Part shown: piece after piece, positions 24,722 to 32,976 of the stretch | Numbering within the stretch: position 1 is the first letter of the stretch | Layout: each line of letters begins with the position of its first letter | Assembly (NCBI RefSeq): GCF_036346875.1 | Contig: NZ_CP107852.1 | Coordinates: 4,030,001-4,094,000, forward strand | Direction: 5' to 3' | Length of the DNA stretch: 64,000 bases | Source of the DNA: Nocardia sp. NBC_00508 | Lineage (GTDB): Bacteria; Actinomycetota; Actinomycetes; Mycobacteriales; Mycobacteriaceae | The notes under the pieces: generated by a model | The model's input: the letters and a program-made list of their open reading frames with translations, nothing else | What the model was told of the DNA's origin: nothing | Databases searched by the model: none | Translations under genes and position numbers: made by a program

Positions 24722-25666
24722 TTGACCTCGGGAAGCGTGAATTCCGACAGCCCTACTTCGGGCTACGACCCCGCGCCCGCACGCCTGACGGTGGGAATCG
24801 TCTCGGCGGGACGCGTGGGATCGGCATTGGGCGCGGCGCTCGAGCGCGCCGGACACGTGGTGTTCGGCGTCTGCGCGATCTCCGACGCGTCGGTGCGCCG
24901 TGCCCGCACCAGGCTGCCCGACTCGGAGATTCTGCCGATCGAACAGGTGGCCGCGCGCAGCGAGCTGCTGCTGCTCGCCGTGCCCGACACCGAACTGGCC
25001 GGTCTGGTTCGCGGCCTGGCCGGAGCCGGTGTCGTCCGGCCGAGCACCATCGTGGCGCACACCTCCGGCGCGAACGGTGTCGGCGTGCTGGCCCCGCTTG
25101 CCGAGCTCGGCGCTCTTCCGCTCGCCATCCACCCCGCCATGACCTTCACCGGCCACGACGAAGACGTGACCCGGCTCGGCAACGCCTGTTTCGGCATCAC
25201 CGCCGCCGACGAGGTCGGTTACGCCATCGCGCAGTCGCTGGTGATCGAGATGAGCGGCGAGCCGGTGCGGGTGCCGGAGGAGAACCGGCCGCTGTATCAC
25301 GCCGCGCTCGCGCACGGCAGCAATCACCTGGTCACGGTGATCGTCGACGCGCTGGCCGCGCTGCGCGTCGCGCTGGAGGGACCCGGCCTGCTCGGCCAGC
25401 AGGTGGTCGACGATCAGCCGGGCGGTCTGGCCGAGCGTCTGCTCGCCCCGTTGGCCTCGGCCGCGCTGGACAACGCCTTGCGGCGCGGCCAGTCCGCGTT
25501 GACGGGTCCGGTGGCCCGCGGCGACGCGGACGCGGTGGCCGCGCATCTGGCCGCGCTGACAGCGGTCGACCCGCGGCTGGCCGAGGGGTATCGCGCGTTG
25601 TCGCTTCGCACCGCGGAGCGGGCTGGCACCGCGCCCGCCGTTATCGAGCTGCTGGAAGGACGCTGA
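24722..25666 (+). CDS. Rossmann-like/DUF2520 domain protein of the pantothenate operon
   Basis: About 314 residues from TTG 24722 (AGAGGA 5 nt upstream); GTG 24665 would add 19 residues. The N-terminal Rossmann motif is VGIVSAGRVGSALGAAL, with a middle AHTSGANGV and AIHPAMTF typical of this oxidoreductase-like family. The C-terminal helical DUF2520 domain has YHAALAHGSNHLVTVI. It resembles ketopantoate-reductase-type dehydrogenases but is a distinct family. Position directly before panC is conserved, suggesting a part in pantothenate or NAD(P)-linked metabolism. The stop overlaps the panC start by one base. Confidence 0.85.
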   Translation: MTSGSVNSDSPTSGYDPAPARLTVGIVSAGRVGSALGAALERAGHVVFGVCAISDASVRRARTRLPDSEILPIEQVAARSELLLLAVPDTELAGLVRGLAGAGVVRPSTIVAHTSGANGVGVLAPLAELGALPLAIHPAMTFTGHDEDVTRLGNACFGITAADEVGYAIAQSLVIEMSGEPVRVPEENRPLYHAALAHGSNHLVTVIVDALAALRVALEGPGLLGQQVVDDQPGGLAERLLAPLASAALDNALRRGQSALTGPVARGDADAVAAHLAALTAVDPRLAEGYRALSLRTAERAGTAPAVIELLEGR

Positions 25667-26649
25667 TGTTCGATCCGAAATTGCGCGGCGCTTACCGGCC
25701 CGGCGAGCTGACCGTGCACCACGATCCCGCGGTGCTCAGTGCGGTGTCCGGCGCCCTGCGCGGCGTCGGCCGCACTGTCGCGTTGGTGCCGACCATGGGC
25801 GCCCTGCACGAGGGGCACTTGGAGATCGTGCGGCTGGCCAAGCGGACCAATCAGGTCGTCCTCGTCTCGATCTTCGTCAACCCCTTGCAGTTCGGCGCGA
25901 ACGAGGATTTGGACGCCTACCCGCGCACCCTGGACGCCGATGTCGAGGTGCTGCACGCGGAGGGCGTCGAGCTGGTGTTCGCGCCGAGCGTGTCCGATAT
26001 ATACCCGGACGGTCCACGCACCACCGTGCACCCGGGGCCGCTCGGTGCCGAGCTCGAGGGGGCAAGCCGCCCGACCCATTTCGCGGGCATGCTCACCGTG
26101 GTCGCCAAATTGCTGCAGATTGCGCGCCCTACCGAGGCGTTTTTCGGGGAGAAAGACTACCAGCAGCTCACGCTGATCCGGCAGATGGTTCGCGACCTCG
26201 ATTTCGACGTGAAGATCACCCCGGTGGTCACCGTTCGCGAGGCCGACGGCCTGGCCCTGTCCTCGCGCAATCGCTATCTCGATGCGGCGCAGCGCGAATC
26301 GGCGCTCGCGCTCTCGGCCGCGCTGTCGGCGGGCAAGCATGCGGGTGGTCTCGGCGGCGGCGCGGTACTGGCCGCGGCCCGCCAGGTACTCGACGCCACG
26401 ACCGGCGTCGACCTCGACTACCTGGAGCTGCGCTCGTCCAACCTGGGTCCTGCCCCGGTCACCGGCAACGCCAGGTTGCTGATCGCGGCCAAGGTCGGCG
26501 CCACCCGGCTCATCGACAACATCGCGGTCACCCTCGGCGCTCCGATCGACGGCCACCCCAATGTCTCCGGTTCGCGGCCCGCCGCGGACTCCTCCTCCCA
26601 GCCTGCCCAGGCGGTGTCAGATCCCGCCCTGCTCCCTCCCGCGAACTAG
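25666..26649 (+). CDS. panC: pantothenate synthetase (pantoate--beta-alanine ligase)
   Basis: 327 residues; ATP-dependent joining of pantoate and beta-alanine. The nucleotidyl-transferase motif PTMGALHEGH is at about residues 42-51, FVNPLQFG follows, then FFGEKDYQQL and the substrate loop SSRNRYL. The length is normal except for a Ser/Pro-rich C-terminal extension of about 30 residues. It is coupled to the upstream gene (TGATG) and followed by panD after 13 nt. Confidence 0.97.
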   Translation: MFDPKLRGAYRPGELTVHHDPAVLSAVSGALRGVGRTVALVPTMGALHEGHLEIVRLAKRTNQVVLVSIFVNPLQFGANEDLDAYPRTLDADVEVLHAEGVELVFAPSVSDIYPDGPRTTVHPGPLGAELEGASRPTHFAGMLTVVAKLLQIARPTEAFFGEKDYQQLTLIRQMVRDLDFDVKITPVVTVREADGLALSSRNRYLDAAQRESALALSAALSAGKHAGGLGGGAVLAAARQVLDATTGVDLDYLELRSSNLGPAPVTGNARLLIAAKVGATRLIDNIAVTLGAPIDGHPNVSGSRPAADSSSQPAQAVSDPALLPPAN

Positions 26650-26662
26650 AAAGGGCGACGCA

Positions 26663-27082
26663 ATGCTGCGCACCATGATGAAGTCGAAGATCCACCGTGC
26701 CACCGTGACGCATGCCGACCTGCACTACGTCGGCTCGGTCACGGTGGACCAGGACCTGCTCGACGCCGCCGATCTGCTGGAAGGCGAGCAGGTCTGCATC
26801 GTGGACATCGACAACGGCGCCCGGCTGGAGACCTACGTCATCGCTGGTGAGCGGGGTTCCGGCGTGATCGGGATCAACGGCGCCGCCGCCCACCTGGTAC
26901 ACCCCGGTGACCTGGTCATCCTGATCGCCTACGGTCAGCTGAACGAGCAGGAGCTCGCGGAGTACGACCCCAAGGTCGTGTTCGTCGACGAGCGCAACCG
27001 CCCGGTCGAGCTGGGCTCGGACCCGGCGCACGCGCCGGAGGGCTCGGGCCTGACCTCGCCGCGCTCCCTGTCGTTCGTCTGA
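26663..27082 (+). CDS. panD: aspartate 1-decarboxylase
   Basis: 139 residues; makes beta-alanine for pantothenate. It is made as a proenzyme cleaved between Gly24 and Ser25, which are present in LHYVGSVTVD, giving the pyruvoyl cofactor. Catalytic-site residues lie in NGARLETYVI and GVIGINGAAAHL. GAAAGGG precedes the ATG. This is the target of pyrazinoic acid in M. tuberculosis. The C-terminal tail after about 115 is Pro/Ser-rich and variable. Confidence 0.97.
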   Translation: MLRTMMKSKIHRATVTHADLHYVGSVTVDQDLLDAADLLEGEQVCIVDIDNGARLETYVIAGERGSGVIGINGAAAHLVHPGDLVILIAYGQLNEQELAEYDPKVVFVDERNRPVELGSDPAHAPEGSGLTSPRSLSFV

Positions 27083-27099
27083 GAGTCGGCGACCGGGAC

Positions 27100-27897
27100 A
27101 TGCTGCTGACCATCGATGTCCGAAACACCAGTATCGAACTCGGTCTGTTCTCGGGGACGGGGGCGCATTCGAAACTGGTGCGGCACTGGCGGATGCACAC
27201 CAATCCGCTGCTGACCGCCGACGAATTCGCCATGCAGGTGCGCGGGCTGGTCGGCGCGCAACTGGACGAGGTGATCGGCGTCTCCGCGCTGTCGACCGTG
27301 CCGCCCGTGCTGCGCGAGCTGCGCGGCATGCTCGGTCAGTACTGGGGACACGTTCCGCACGTTCTGGTGGAGCCCGGTGTGCGCACGGGCATTCCGCTGC
27401 TGGTCGACAATCCGAAAGAAGTGGGCGCGGACCGCATCGTCAATTGTCTGGCCGCCTACCAGCGGTATTCCTCGCCCGCGATCGTCGTCGATTTCGGCAC
27501 GGCGATCTGTGTCGATCTGGTGTCCAAGAAAGGGGAGTTCCTCGGCGGGATCATCGCGCCCGGCGTGGAGATCTCCACCGAGGCCCTGGTGGAACGCAGC
27601 GCGCTGCGGCGGGCCGAGTTGGCCAGGCCACGGTCGGTGCTGGGGAAGAACAGCATGGAATGCATGCAGTCCGGCGCGGTATTCGGATTCGCCGGCCTGG
27701 TGGACGGACTGATCGATCGGATTCGCGACGAATTCGACGCCTTCGCCGGCGAGGATGTCGCGGTGGTGGCGACCGGCGCGACCGCGCCGCTGATCGTCCC
27801 GGAATCCGAGACCATCGAGGACCATGATCCGCATCTCACTCTGACCGGCCTGCGGCTTGTATACGAACGCAACCAGCGGCGCAAGGGAAGTGTCTGA
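27100..27897 (+). CDS. coaX: type III pantothenate kinase
   Basis: 265 residues; first step of CoA synthesis from pantothenate. The phosphate motif reads DVRNT (Arg rather than the usual Gly, as in mycobacterial CoaX). GVRTGIPLLVDNPKEVGADR contains the pantothenate-binding and catalytic Asp region, and VVDFGTAICVD is the second phosphate motif. It follows panD by 17 nt and probably shares the operon. Confidence 0.94.
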   Translation: MLLTIDVRNTSIELGLFSGTGAHSKLVRHWRMHTNPLLTADEFAMQVRGLVGAQLDEVIGVSALSTVPPVLRELRGMLGQYWGHVPHVLVEPGVRTGIPLLVDNPKEVGADRIVNCLAAYQRYSSPAIVVDFGTAICVDLVSKKGEFLGGIIAPGVEISTEALVERSALRRAELARPRSVLGKNSMECMQSGAVFGFAGLVDGLIDRIRDEFDAFAGEDVAVVATGATAPLIVPESETIEDHDPHLTLTGLRLVYERNQRRKGSV

Positions 27898-27932
27898 TTT
27901 GCGCGGTGTTGGATTCGTCGCAGGAGCGGCAC

Positions 27933-27963
27933 TTGCCGACACCGCGCCGCGTTCTGTTAAGCT
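27933..27963 (+). promoter_or_regulatory. sigma-A-like promoter for the cysteine dioxygenase operon
   Basis: TTGCCG at 27933-27938 and TTAAGC (or TAAGCT one base on) at 27957-27962, spaced 18 nt. It leaves a leader of about 110 nt before ATG 28079. Confidence 0.5.
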
Positions 27964-28001
27964 CGCTCTCGTGTCTTTTAGCGTGAGCACCCAGGAGTGT
28001 T

Positions 28002-28062
28002 GTCGAGGCTGACTTGCCTCGACCGATCGAGGCTGCCTACCCGCCCTCGACCGATACCATCC
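28002..28062 (+). promoter_or_regulatory. structured leader of the cysteine dioxygenase operon
   Basis: Perfect hairpin GTCGAGGC (28002-28009) / GCCTCGAC (28016-28023) with loop TGACTT, followed at once by a second possible pairing using TCGAGG (about 28027-28032) and CCTCGA (about 28045-28050). The repeated TCGAGGCTG means the two stems can exchange partners. The element lies in the leader between the promoter and the start codon. Its regulatory role is inferred. Confidence 0.45.
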
Positions 28063-28078
28063 TCCTGGAGATTCGCTC

Positions 28079-28675
28079 ATGCGTTCTTCCGTACTTTCCC
28101 TTTCGTCCGCGCGTACCGCGTTGTCGGCCACCCCGCCGCTGGATCGTTCGGTGGCTCCCGCGCTGCCGACCCGGCTGCGTCCGGCCGATCTGCTGCGGTT
28201 GACCGACGAAGGCGCCGAAGATGTGCTGGCCGGTCGCTATGACCATCTGCTTCCCGCGAATGGCCTCTGGCCTGCTGACGAGTGCTGGGCGGCCAGATTG
28301 CTGGCCGACGACGAGGTAGACGTCTGGCTGATCAGCTGGACGCCGGACAAGTCCACCGAGCTGCACGACCATGCCGGGTCGCTCGGCGCGCTGACCGTGC
28401 TCAGCGGCGCGCTGTCCGAATATCGTTGGAATGGAACGGAACTGCGCTGCCGCACGCTCACGGCGGGCGATCAGGCGTCGTTTCCGATCGGCTGGGTGCA
28501 CGACGTGATGCGCGCGCCCGCCGCCACCGAATCCGCGGGCCCGCTCGATCCGACGCTGAGCGTGCACGCCTATTCCCCGCCGCTGACCGCCATGTCGTAT
28601 TACGAGGTGACCGGCCACGGCACCCTGCGGCGCACCCGAACCGTCCTCACCGACCAGCCCGAAGGTGATATGTAA
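28079..28675 (+). CDS. cysteine dioxygenase family protein
   Basis: 198 residues; a type I cupin thiol dioxygenase that would oxidise cysteine to cysteine sulfinate with Fe(II) and O2. Two iron His are in ELHDHAGSLGALTVLSGALS and the third in GWVHDVM. The fingerprint SVHAYSPPLTAMSYYE near the end is typical of the bacterial family. The first about 45 residues are extra relative to compact homologues. ATG 28079 is preceded by GGAGA. The stop overlaps the rhodanese start (TAATG), a common actinobacterial pairing for sulfur oxidation. The substrate could be another thiol. Confidence 0.87.
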   Translation: MRSSVLSLSSARTALSATPPLDRSVAPALPTRLRPADLLRLTDEGAEDVLAGRYDHLLPANGLWPADECWAARLLADDEVDVWLISWTPDKSTELHDHAGSLGALTVLSGALSEYRWNGTELRCRTLTAGDQASFPIGWVHDVMRAPAATESAGPLDPTLSVHAYSPPLTAMSYYEVTGHGTLRRTRTVLTDQPEGDM

Positions 28676-29106
28676 TGACCCGTTTGACCATCGATCAGGT
28701 GCTCGAGAACGCGCGGGCCCAGCTGAACCGGATCTACGCCTTCGAATTGCCGGAAGCGGTCGAGCGGGGCGCCATTCTGGTGGATATCCGGCCGCAGGCG
28801 CAGCGCGGGCGCGAGGGCACCTTGCCCGGCGCCTTGGTGATCGAGCGCAATGTGCTGGAATGGCGGCTGGATCCCTCCAGTTCCGCTCGGTTGGCCTTGG
28901 CCGCCGACCACGACGTGGAGTGGATCGTCGTCTGCTCCGAGGGCTTTACCTCCAGCCTGGCTGCTGCCGCGCTGCAAGAACTCGGATTACATCGGGCGAC
29001 CGACCTGGTCGGCGGCTACCAGGCACTGAAGGCCGCGGGGCTGCTGAACGTCGCCGTGCGGGCGCCGCACTTCGCGCGCGAGCTCGACGCGCTGGCCTCG
29101 CTGTAA
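28675..29106 (+). CDS. rhodanese-like sulfurtransferase
   Basis: 143-residue single rhodanese domain. AILVDIRPQAQRGREGTLPG is the N-terminal motif, and the active-site loop is VVCSEGFTSS with the catalytic Cys. Its partner upstream is a cysteine dioxygenase, so it may handle persulfide or sulfur released from thiol breakdown. Translationally coupled to that gene by a one-base overlap. Confidence 0.9.
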   Translation: MTRLTIDQVLENARAQLNRIYAFELPEAVERGAILVDIRPQAQRGREGTLPGALVIERNVLEWRLDPSSSARLALAADHDVEWIVVCSEGFTSSLAAAALQELGLHRATDLVGGYQALKAAGLLNVAVRAPHFARELDALASL

Positions 29107-29109
29107 TTT

Positions 29110-29189
29110 CCCCGATCACTTCCATCTCGAATTAGCCGGTCGCGCAGGTGTTTTCGGACACACTGTGATGCGGACCGGCTATTTCGGGG
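29110..29189 (+). terminator. nested inverted repeats after the rhodanese gene
   Basis: CCCCGA (29110-29115) pairs with TCGGGG (29184-29189). Inside it TAGCCGGTC (29133-29141) pairs perfectly with GACCGGCTA (29173-29181), and within that GTGT...ACAC can form an apical hairpin. It could end the dioxygenase operon or fold as a leader before lysS; there is no U-tract. Confidence 0.5.
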
Positions 29190-29298
29190 TCTCGTAGTGT
29201 CCGCGGGTAGGTCGCAGGGCCGATACCGATTCGTTACTGCCGGGTAGACCCTGGGCGGCCCGCAAAACGATTTCCGGTGCACGCTAGGGTTGTTCGAT

Positions 29299-30855
29299 GT
29301 GAGCACCCCGAACTCTGCATCCTCCAGCGCATCGACATCGGATTCGCGGCCTGCCGTGGCGCCCGACGCCGACGATGCCCCGGAGCAGATACGGATTCGC
29401 CGGGAGAAGCGAGAGCGGTTGCTCGCGGCCGGTGGCGAGGCCTATCCGGTCGTCGTGCCGCGTACGCATACCCTCGCCGAAATTCGGGCCGCATATCCCG
29501 ACCTGGCCGCTGACACGGCGACCGGCCATGAGGCCGGTGTCGCCGGACGCGTCATTTTCATGCGTAATACCGGCAAGTTGTGTTTCGCGACCCTGCAGGA
29601 GGGCGACGGCACCAAGCTGCAGGCGATGATCAGCCTCAACGGGGTGGGTGCGGATTCGCTTGCCGCGTGGAAGGCCGACGTCGACCTAGGCGACTTCGTT
29701 TTCGTGCACGGGGAGGTCATCGCCTCACGGACCGGCGAGCTGAGCGTCATGGCCGATACCTGGTTCATGGCGGCCAAGGCGCTGCGCCCGCTGCCGGTCG
29801 CGCACAAGGAGATGAACGAGGAGTCGCGGGTCCGGCAGCGTTATGTCGACCTGATCGTGCGTCCGGAAGCCAGGGAAATGGCGCGTACTCGTATCGCCGT
29901 GGTGCGCGCGCTGCGCAACGCACTCGAGCGCAGAGGATTCCTCGAGGTGGAGACGCCGATGCTGCAAACGCTGCACGGCGGAGCGGCAGCCCGGCCGTTC
30001 ATGACCCATTCGAATGCCCTCGATATGGACCTCTACCTGCGCATCGCGCCCGAGCTGTTCCTGAAGCGCTGCGTCGTCGGTGGCTTGGAGCGGGTCTTCG
30101 AGATCAACCGGAACTTCCGGAACGAAGGTGCGGACTCCACACATTCCCCGGAGTTCGCGATGCTGGAGACATACCAGGCATACGGCACCTATGATGACTC
30201 GGCGCGGATGACTCGGGAATTGGTGCAGGAAGTGGCCCAAGAGGTGTTCGGCACCCAGGTGGTGACCCTGGCCGACGGTACCGAATACGATCTGCGCGGC
30301 GAGTGGGCGACCGTCGAGATGTACCCGTCGCTCTCGGATGCGCTGGGTGTCTCGGTCTCGCCGGAAACGTCCGTTGCCGAATTGCGCGCACTCGCGGATC
30401 GGGTTGGTCTGGAAATTCCGGAGGACAAGGGCTATGGCCACGGGAAACTCGTCGAGGAACTGTGGGAACACCAGTATGGCGACAAGCTGTACGCACCGAC
30501 TTTCGTGCGCGACTTCCCGGTCGAGACATCCCCGCTGACCAGGCAGCATCGCAGTCGAGCAGGCGTCACCGAGAAGTGGGACCTCTATGTGCGCGGCTTC
30601 GAGTTGGCTACTGGCTATTCGGAGTTGGTCGACCCGGTGATCCAGCGCGAGCGGTTCGTCGACCAGGCTCGGCTGGCCGCGCAGGGTGACGACGAAGCGA
30701 TGGCACTGGACGAGGACTTCCTCGCGGCGATGGAGCACGGCATGCCGCCGACCACCGGAACCGGTATGGGAATCGATCGCTTGTTGATGGCGCTGACAGG
30801 ATTGGGAATCCGAGAAACGATACTGTTCCCAATTGTGCGTCCGGTCACCAGGTGA
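29299..30855 (+). CDS. lysS: lysine--tRNA ligase (class II)
   Basis: 518 residues from GTG 29299 (AGGG 9 nt upstream). The N-terminal OB-fold anticodon domain (about 55-165) has GKLCFATLQEGDGTKLQAMI. Class II motif 1 is RGFLEVETPML, motif 2 is FEINRNFRNEGADSTHSPEF, and motif 3 is GTGMGIDRLLMALTGL. Directly upstream of lsr2, as in M. tuberculosis. A perfect GGTCACC-A-GGTGACC palindrome spans its stop codon. Confidence 0.97.
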   Translation: MSTPNSASSSASTSDSRPAVAPDADDAPEQIRIRREKRERLLAAGGEAYPVVVPRTHTLAEIRAAYPDLAADTATGHEAGVAGRVIFMRNTGKLCFATLQEGDGTKLQAMISLNGVGADSLAAWKADVDLGDFVFVHGEVIASRTGELSVMADTWFMAAKALRPLPVAHKEMNEESRVRQRYVDLIVRPEAREMARTRIAVVRALRNALERRGFLEVETPMLQTLHGGAAARPFMTHSNALDMDLYLRIAPELFLKRCVVGGLERVFEINRNFRNEGADSTHSPEFAMLETYQAYGTYDDSARMTRELVQEVAQEVFGTQVVTLADGTEYDLRGEWATVEMYPSLSDALGVSVSPETSVAELRALADRVGLEIPEDKGYGHGKLVEELWEHQYGDKLYAPTFVRDFPVETSPLTRQHRSRAGVTEKWDLYVRGFELATGYSELVDPVIQRERFVDQARLAAQGDDEAMALDEDFLAAMEHGMPPTTGTGMGIDRLLMALTGLGIRETILFPIVRPVTR

Positions 30856-30931
30856 CCACTCAGATTGCAAAGCAGCGACTCCGTCTTGGAATTTCCGGAA
30901 TTCGAGGTATTCTTGCCTCGGGTAATCGGCC

Positions 30932-30971
30932 TAGTATGCGGGTCGCACGATTTCGAGAGGACGTTCATCTC
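30932..30971 (+). promoter_or_regulatory. lsr2 promoter/leader
   Basis: TAGTAT at 30932-30937 is a plausible -10 box, about 35 nt before the lsr2 ATG, with GAGAGGA as RBS. Upstream GAATT-TCCGG-AATTC (30889-30903) is a near-centred dyad that could be an operator or, being AT-richer, an Lsr2 autoregulatory site (inference). Confidence 0.4.
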
Positions 30972-31331
30972 ATGGCAAAGAAGGTCACCGTTAGCCTGAT
31001 CGACGATGTCGACGGTGAGTCCATCGCAGACGAGACCATCGAGTTTGCGATCGACGGTGTGTCGTACGAGATCGATCTGTCGTCGGCAAATGCTTCGAAG
31101 CTGCGCGACGGTTTGGAAGAGTGGGTTTCGAATGCGCGCCGGGTCAGCGGTCGGCGCCGGGTCAAGGCCGCCGCGACGGCGGCGGGTGCGCCCAAGAGCC
31201 GGGTCTCCATCGACCGGGAACAAAGCGCCGCAATTCGCGAGTGGGCGCGTCGGAATGGGCACAAGGTGTCCGCGCGGGGCCGTATCTCCGCCGACATCAC
31301 CGACGCGTACAACAAGGCCGCGAAGGGATAG
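30972..31331 (+). CDS. lsr2: Lsr2-family nucleoid-associated protein
   Basis: 119 residues; xenogeneic silencer that dimerises and bridges AT-rich DNA. The N-terminal oligomerisation domain starts MAKKVTVSLIDDVDGESIAD. A basic linker (RRVSGRRRVKAAATAAGA) follows, and the C-terminal DNA-binding domain has IREWARRNGHKVSARGRI, with the RGR minor-groove hook. Length and position after lysS match the mycobacterial gene. Confidence 0.97.
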   Translation: MAKKVTVSLIDDVDGESIADETIEFAIDGVSYEIDLSSANASKLRDGLEEWVSNARRVSGRRRVKAAATAAGAPKSRVSIDREQSAAIREWARRNGHKVSARGRISADITDAYNKAAKG

Positions 31332-31340
31332 TTCTATTTC

Positions 31341-31390
31341 GGCCGCCGTCCCGGCGAATCGTGCGACGTCGGGGCGGCGGTCTTGTTTGT
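31341..31390 (+). terminator. rho-independent terminator after lsr2
   Basis: GGCCGCCGTCCCG (31341-31353) pairs with CGGGGCGGCGGTC (31370-31382) with two G-U pairs, followed by TTGTTTGT. Confidence 0.8.
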
Positions 31391-31535
31391 GATAGGGCTT
31401 CGATATAGCAGCAAGGCCAGATCACGCGGTGGCCCATGACGGCGGGCGAATCGATCTTGCTCGAGGTTCCCGAACGGGGCACCATGGAAACGTGCGACGG
31501 TCACTGGCGGTATGGAAAGGCGAGGTATCGGCGCA

Positions 31536-32162
31536 GTGACAGGATTCATCGGATCATTCTTACGGTTCACCGATGACGCCGGTCGCCAACAGGAGTTCAC
31601 GCTCACACCTGACCGCGGCCGTGTCACCATCGGCCGTTCTCCGCATGCCGATCTGTCCCTGAGCTGGGACGCGGAGGTCTCCCGGCTGCACGCGGCGGTC
31701 GAATACCTGGGCGCGCACTGGACGATCGTCGACGACGGGCTTTCCCGCAACGGCACTTTCGTAAACGGCGACCGGCTGGTCGGTCGGCGCAGGCTGATGG
31801 CGGGCGACGTCATTCGGGTCGGCACCTCGAAGGTTTCCTTCCACGATTTCGGCGCTGTGGCCGACGACATCACCCGCACCTCGACGGCCGGCGCGATTCC
31901 CAGCGCGCGGTCGCTGACCGACACGCAGCGCTCGGTGCTGATCGCGCTGTGCCGCCCATACAAACATGGCGCCGGTTTCGCTACGCCCGCCTCCAATCAG
32001 CAGATCGCGGAGGAGCTGTTCCTCAGCGTCGATGCGATCAAGACCCATCTTCGCGCGCTGTTCGCCAAGTTCGGCGTGGAGGATCTGCCGCAGAACCAGA
32101 AGCGGGTGCGGCTGGCTGGACTGGCCATGCAGAGTGGGCTCATTTCCGATCGGGATCTGTGA
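31536..32162 (+). CDS. FHA domain protein with C-terminal helix-turn-helix
   Basis: About 208 residues from GTG 31536 (GAGG 10 nt upstream); ATG 31512 is in frame. The N-terminal FHA domain (about 5-100) keeps the phosphothreonine-binding residues in TIGRSPHADLSL, EVSRLHA and SRNGTFVNG. The C-terminal part (about 125-208) has the LuxR/SARP-like segment SNQQIAEELFLSVDAIKTHL, a DNA-binding HTH. Together this suggests a regulator switched by Ser/Thr phosphorylation. It could read phosphoproteins made by kinases such as the one at 5079-7628, but no physical link is shown. Confidence 0.82.
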   Translation: MTGFIGSFLRFTDDAGRQQEFTLTPDRGRVTIGRSPHADLSLSWDAEVSRLHAAVEYLGAHWTIVDDGLSRNGTFVNGDRLVGRRRLMAGDVIRVGTSKVSFHDFGAVADDITRTSTAGAIPSARSLTDTQRSVLIALCRPYKHGAGFATPASNQQIAEELFLSVDAIKTHLRALFAKFGVEDLPQNQKRVRLAGLAMQSGLISDRDL

Positions 32163-32249
32163 GGCCTCCACCGTAGACGCTCGCTTAGCCGATCGAGCTT
32201 CTCGGCCATGGAGAGTGCCTGCGTCGACGGCTTGACTTGGATACACACA

Positions 32250-32278
32250 GCCGGAGCGATTCCGCTCCGGCGGGTTTT
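32250..32278 (+). terminator. terminator hairpin just upstream of the DUF1772 gene
   Basis: GCCGGAGCG (32250-32258) and CGCTCCGGC (32263-32271) form a perfect 9-bp stem with a 4-nt loop, followed by GGGTTTT. It lies 5 nt before the AGGAGGA RBS of the next gene and 88 nt after the FHA-HTH stop. It either ends the upstream transcript or acts as an attenuator. Confidence 0.75.
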
Positions 32279-32294
32279 CAAGCAGGAGGAAGTC

Positions 32295-32888
32295 ATGACC
32301 GCCACACGTCTCGCCGCACTGGTGCTGGCCACGCTGGCGACGGGCCTGATCGCGGGCCTCTTCTACGCGTACGCCAATTCGGTGATGCCCGCGCTGGCCC
32401 GCACCGACGACCGCGCGATGATCGACGTGATGCAGAAGATCAACGTGGTGATCATCAACCCCTGGTTCATGATCGGGTTCCTCGGCACGGTCGGATTCAC
32501 CATCCTGGCGGCGGCGCTGCACCTGGGGCGGGAACACCGGAGCACGCTGATCTGGATCGTGCTCGCGCTGGTGCTCAACGTGATCGCGTTCGCGGTGACC
32601 TCCGGGTTGAACGTCCCGCTCAACGACCAGTTGGCCGCCGCGGGCGATCCCGCCTCGATCACCGACCTCGCCGCGGTCCGCGCCGACTACGAAGCCGCAT
32701 GGGTTCGTTGGAACATCGTCCGCGGGGTCTTCCACACGCTGGCCTTCCTGGCGCTGTGCGGCGCGCTGTTCGTCGCGGGCGTCCAGCAGGGGAAGTCGAC
32801 CGTCGCGGTGGGACCGGCGGGTTCCGTGGTCGCAGGCCAGTACGCGGCGCCGAACCAGCCCGGAGCGCCTGCTTTCGGTCAGCGGTAG
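32295..32888 (+). CDS. DUF1772 (anthrone oxygenase-like) membrane protein
   Basis: 197 residues with four membrane segments (about 5-27, 54-75, 84-103, 146-166) and FYAYANSVMPALARTDDRAM, the family's N-terminal signature. The hydrophilic C-terminus is Gly/Ala/Pro-rich. The family includes fungal anthrone oxygenases, but most bacterial members have no known role. A strong AGGAGGA RBS precedes ATG. Confidence 0.85.
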   Translation: MTATRLAALVLATLATGLIAGLFYAYANSVMPALARTDDRAMIDVMQKINVVIINPWFMIGFLGTVGFTILAAALHLGREHRSTLIWIVLALVLNVIAFAVTSGLNVPLNDQLAAAGDPASITDLAAVRADYEAAWVRWNIVRGVFHTLAFLALCGALFVAGVQQGKSTVAVGPAGSVVAGQYAAPNQPGAPAFGQR

Positions 32889-32976
32889 TTTCTCCGGAAA
32901 TCCACCGGAATCTCCCCCGCCTGGGACACTCCATGCGGTAGCTTCCCCGGAACACGGTCGATACCTGGAGGCTATC

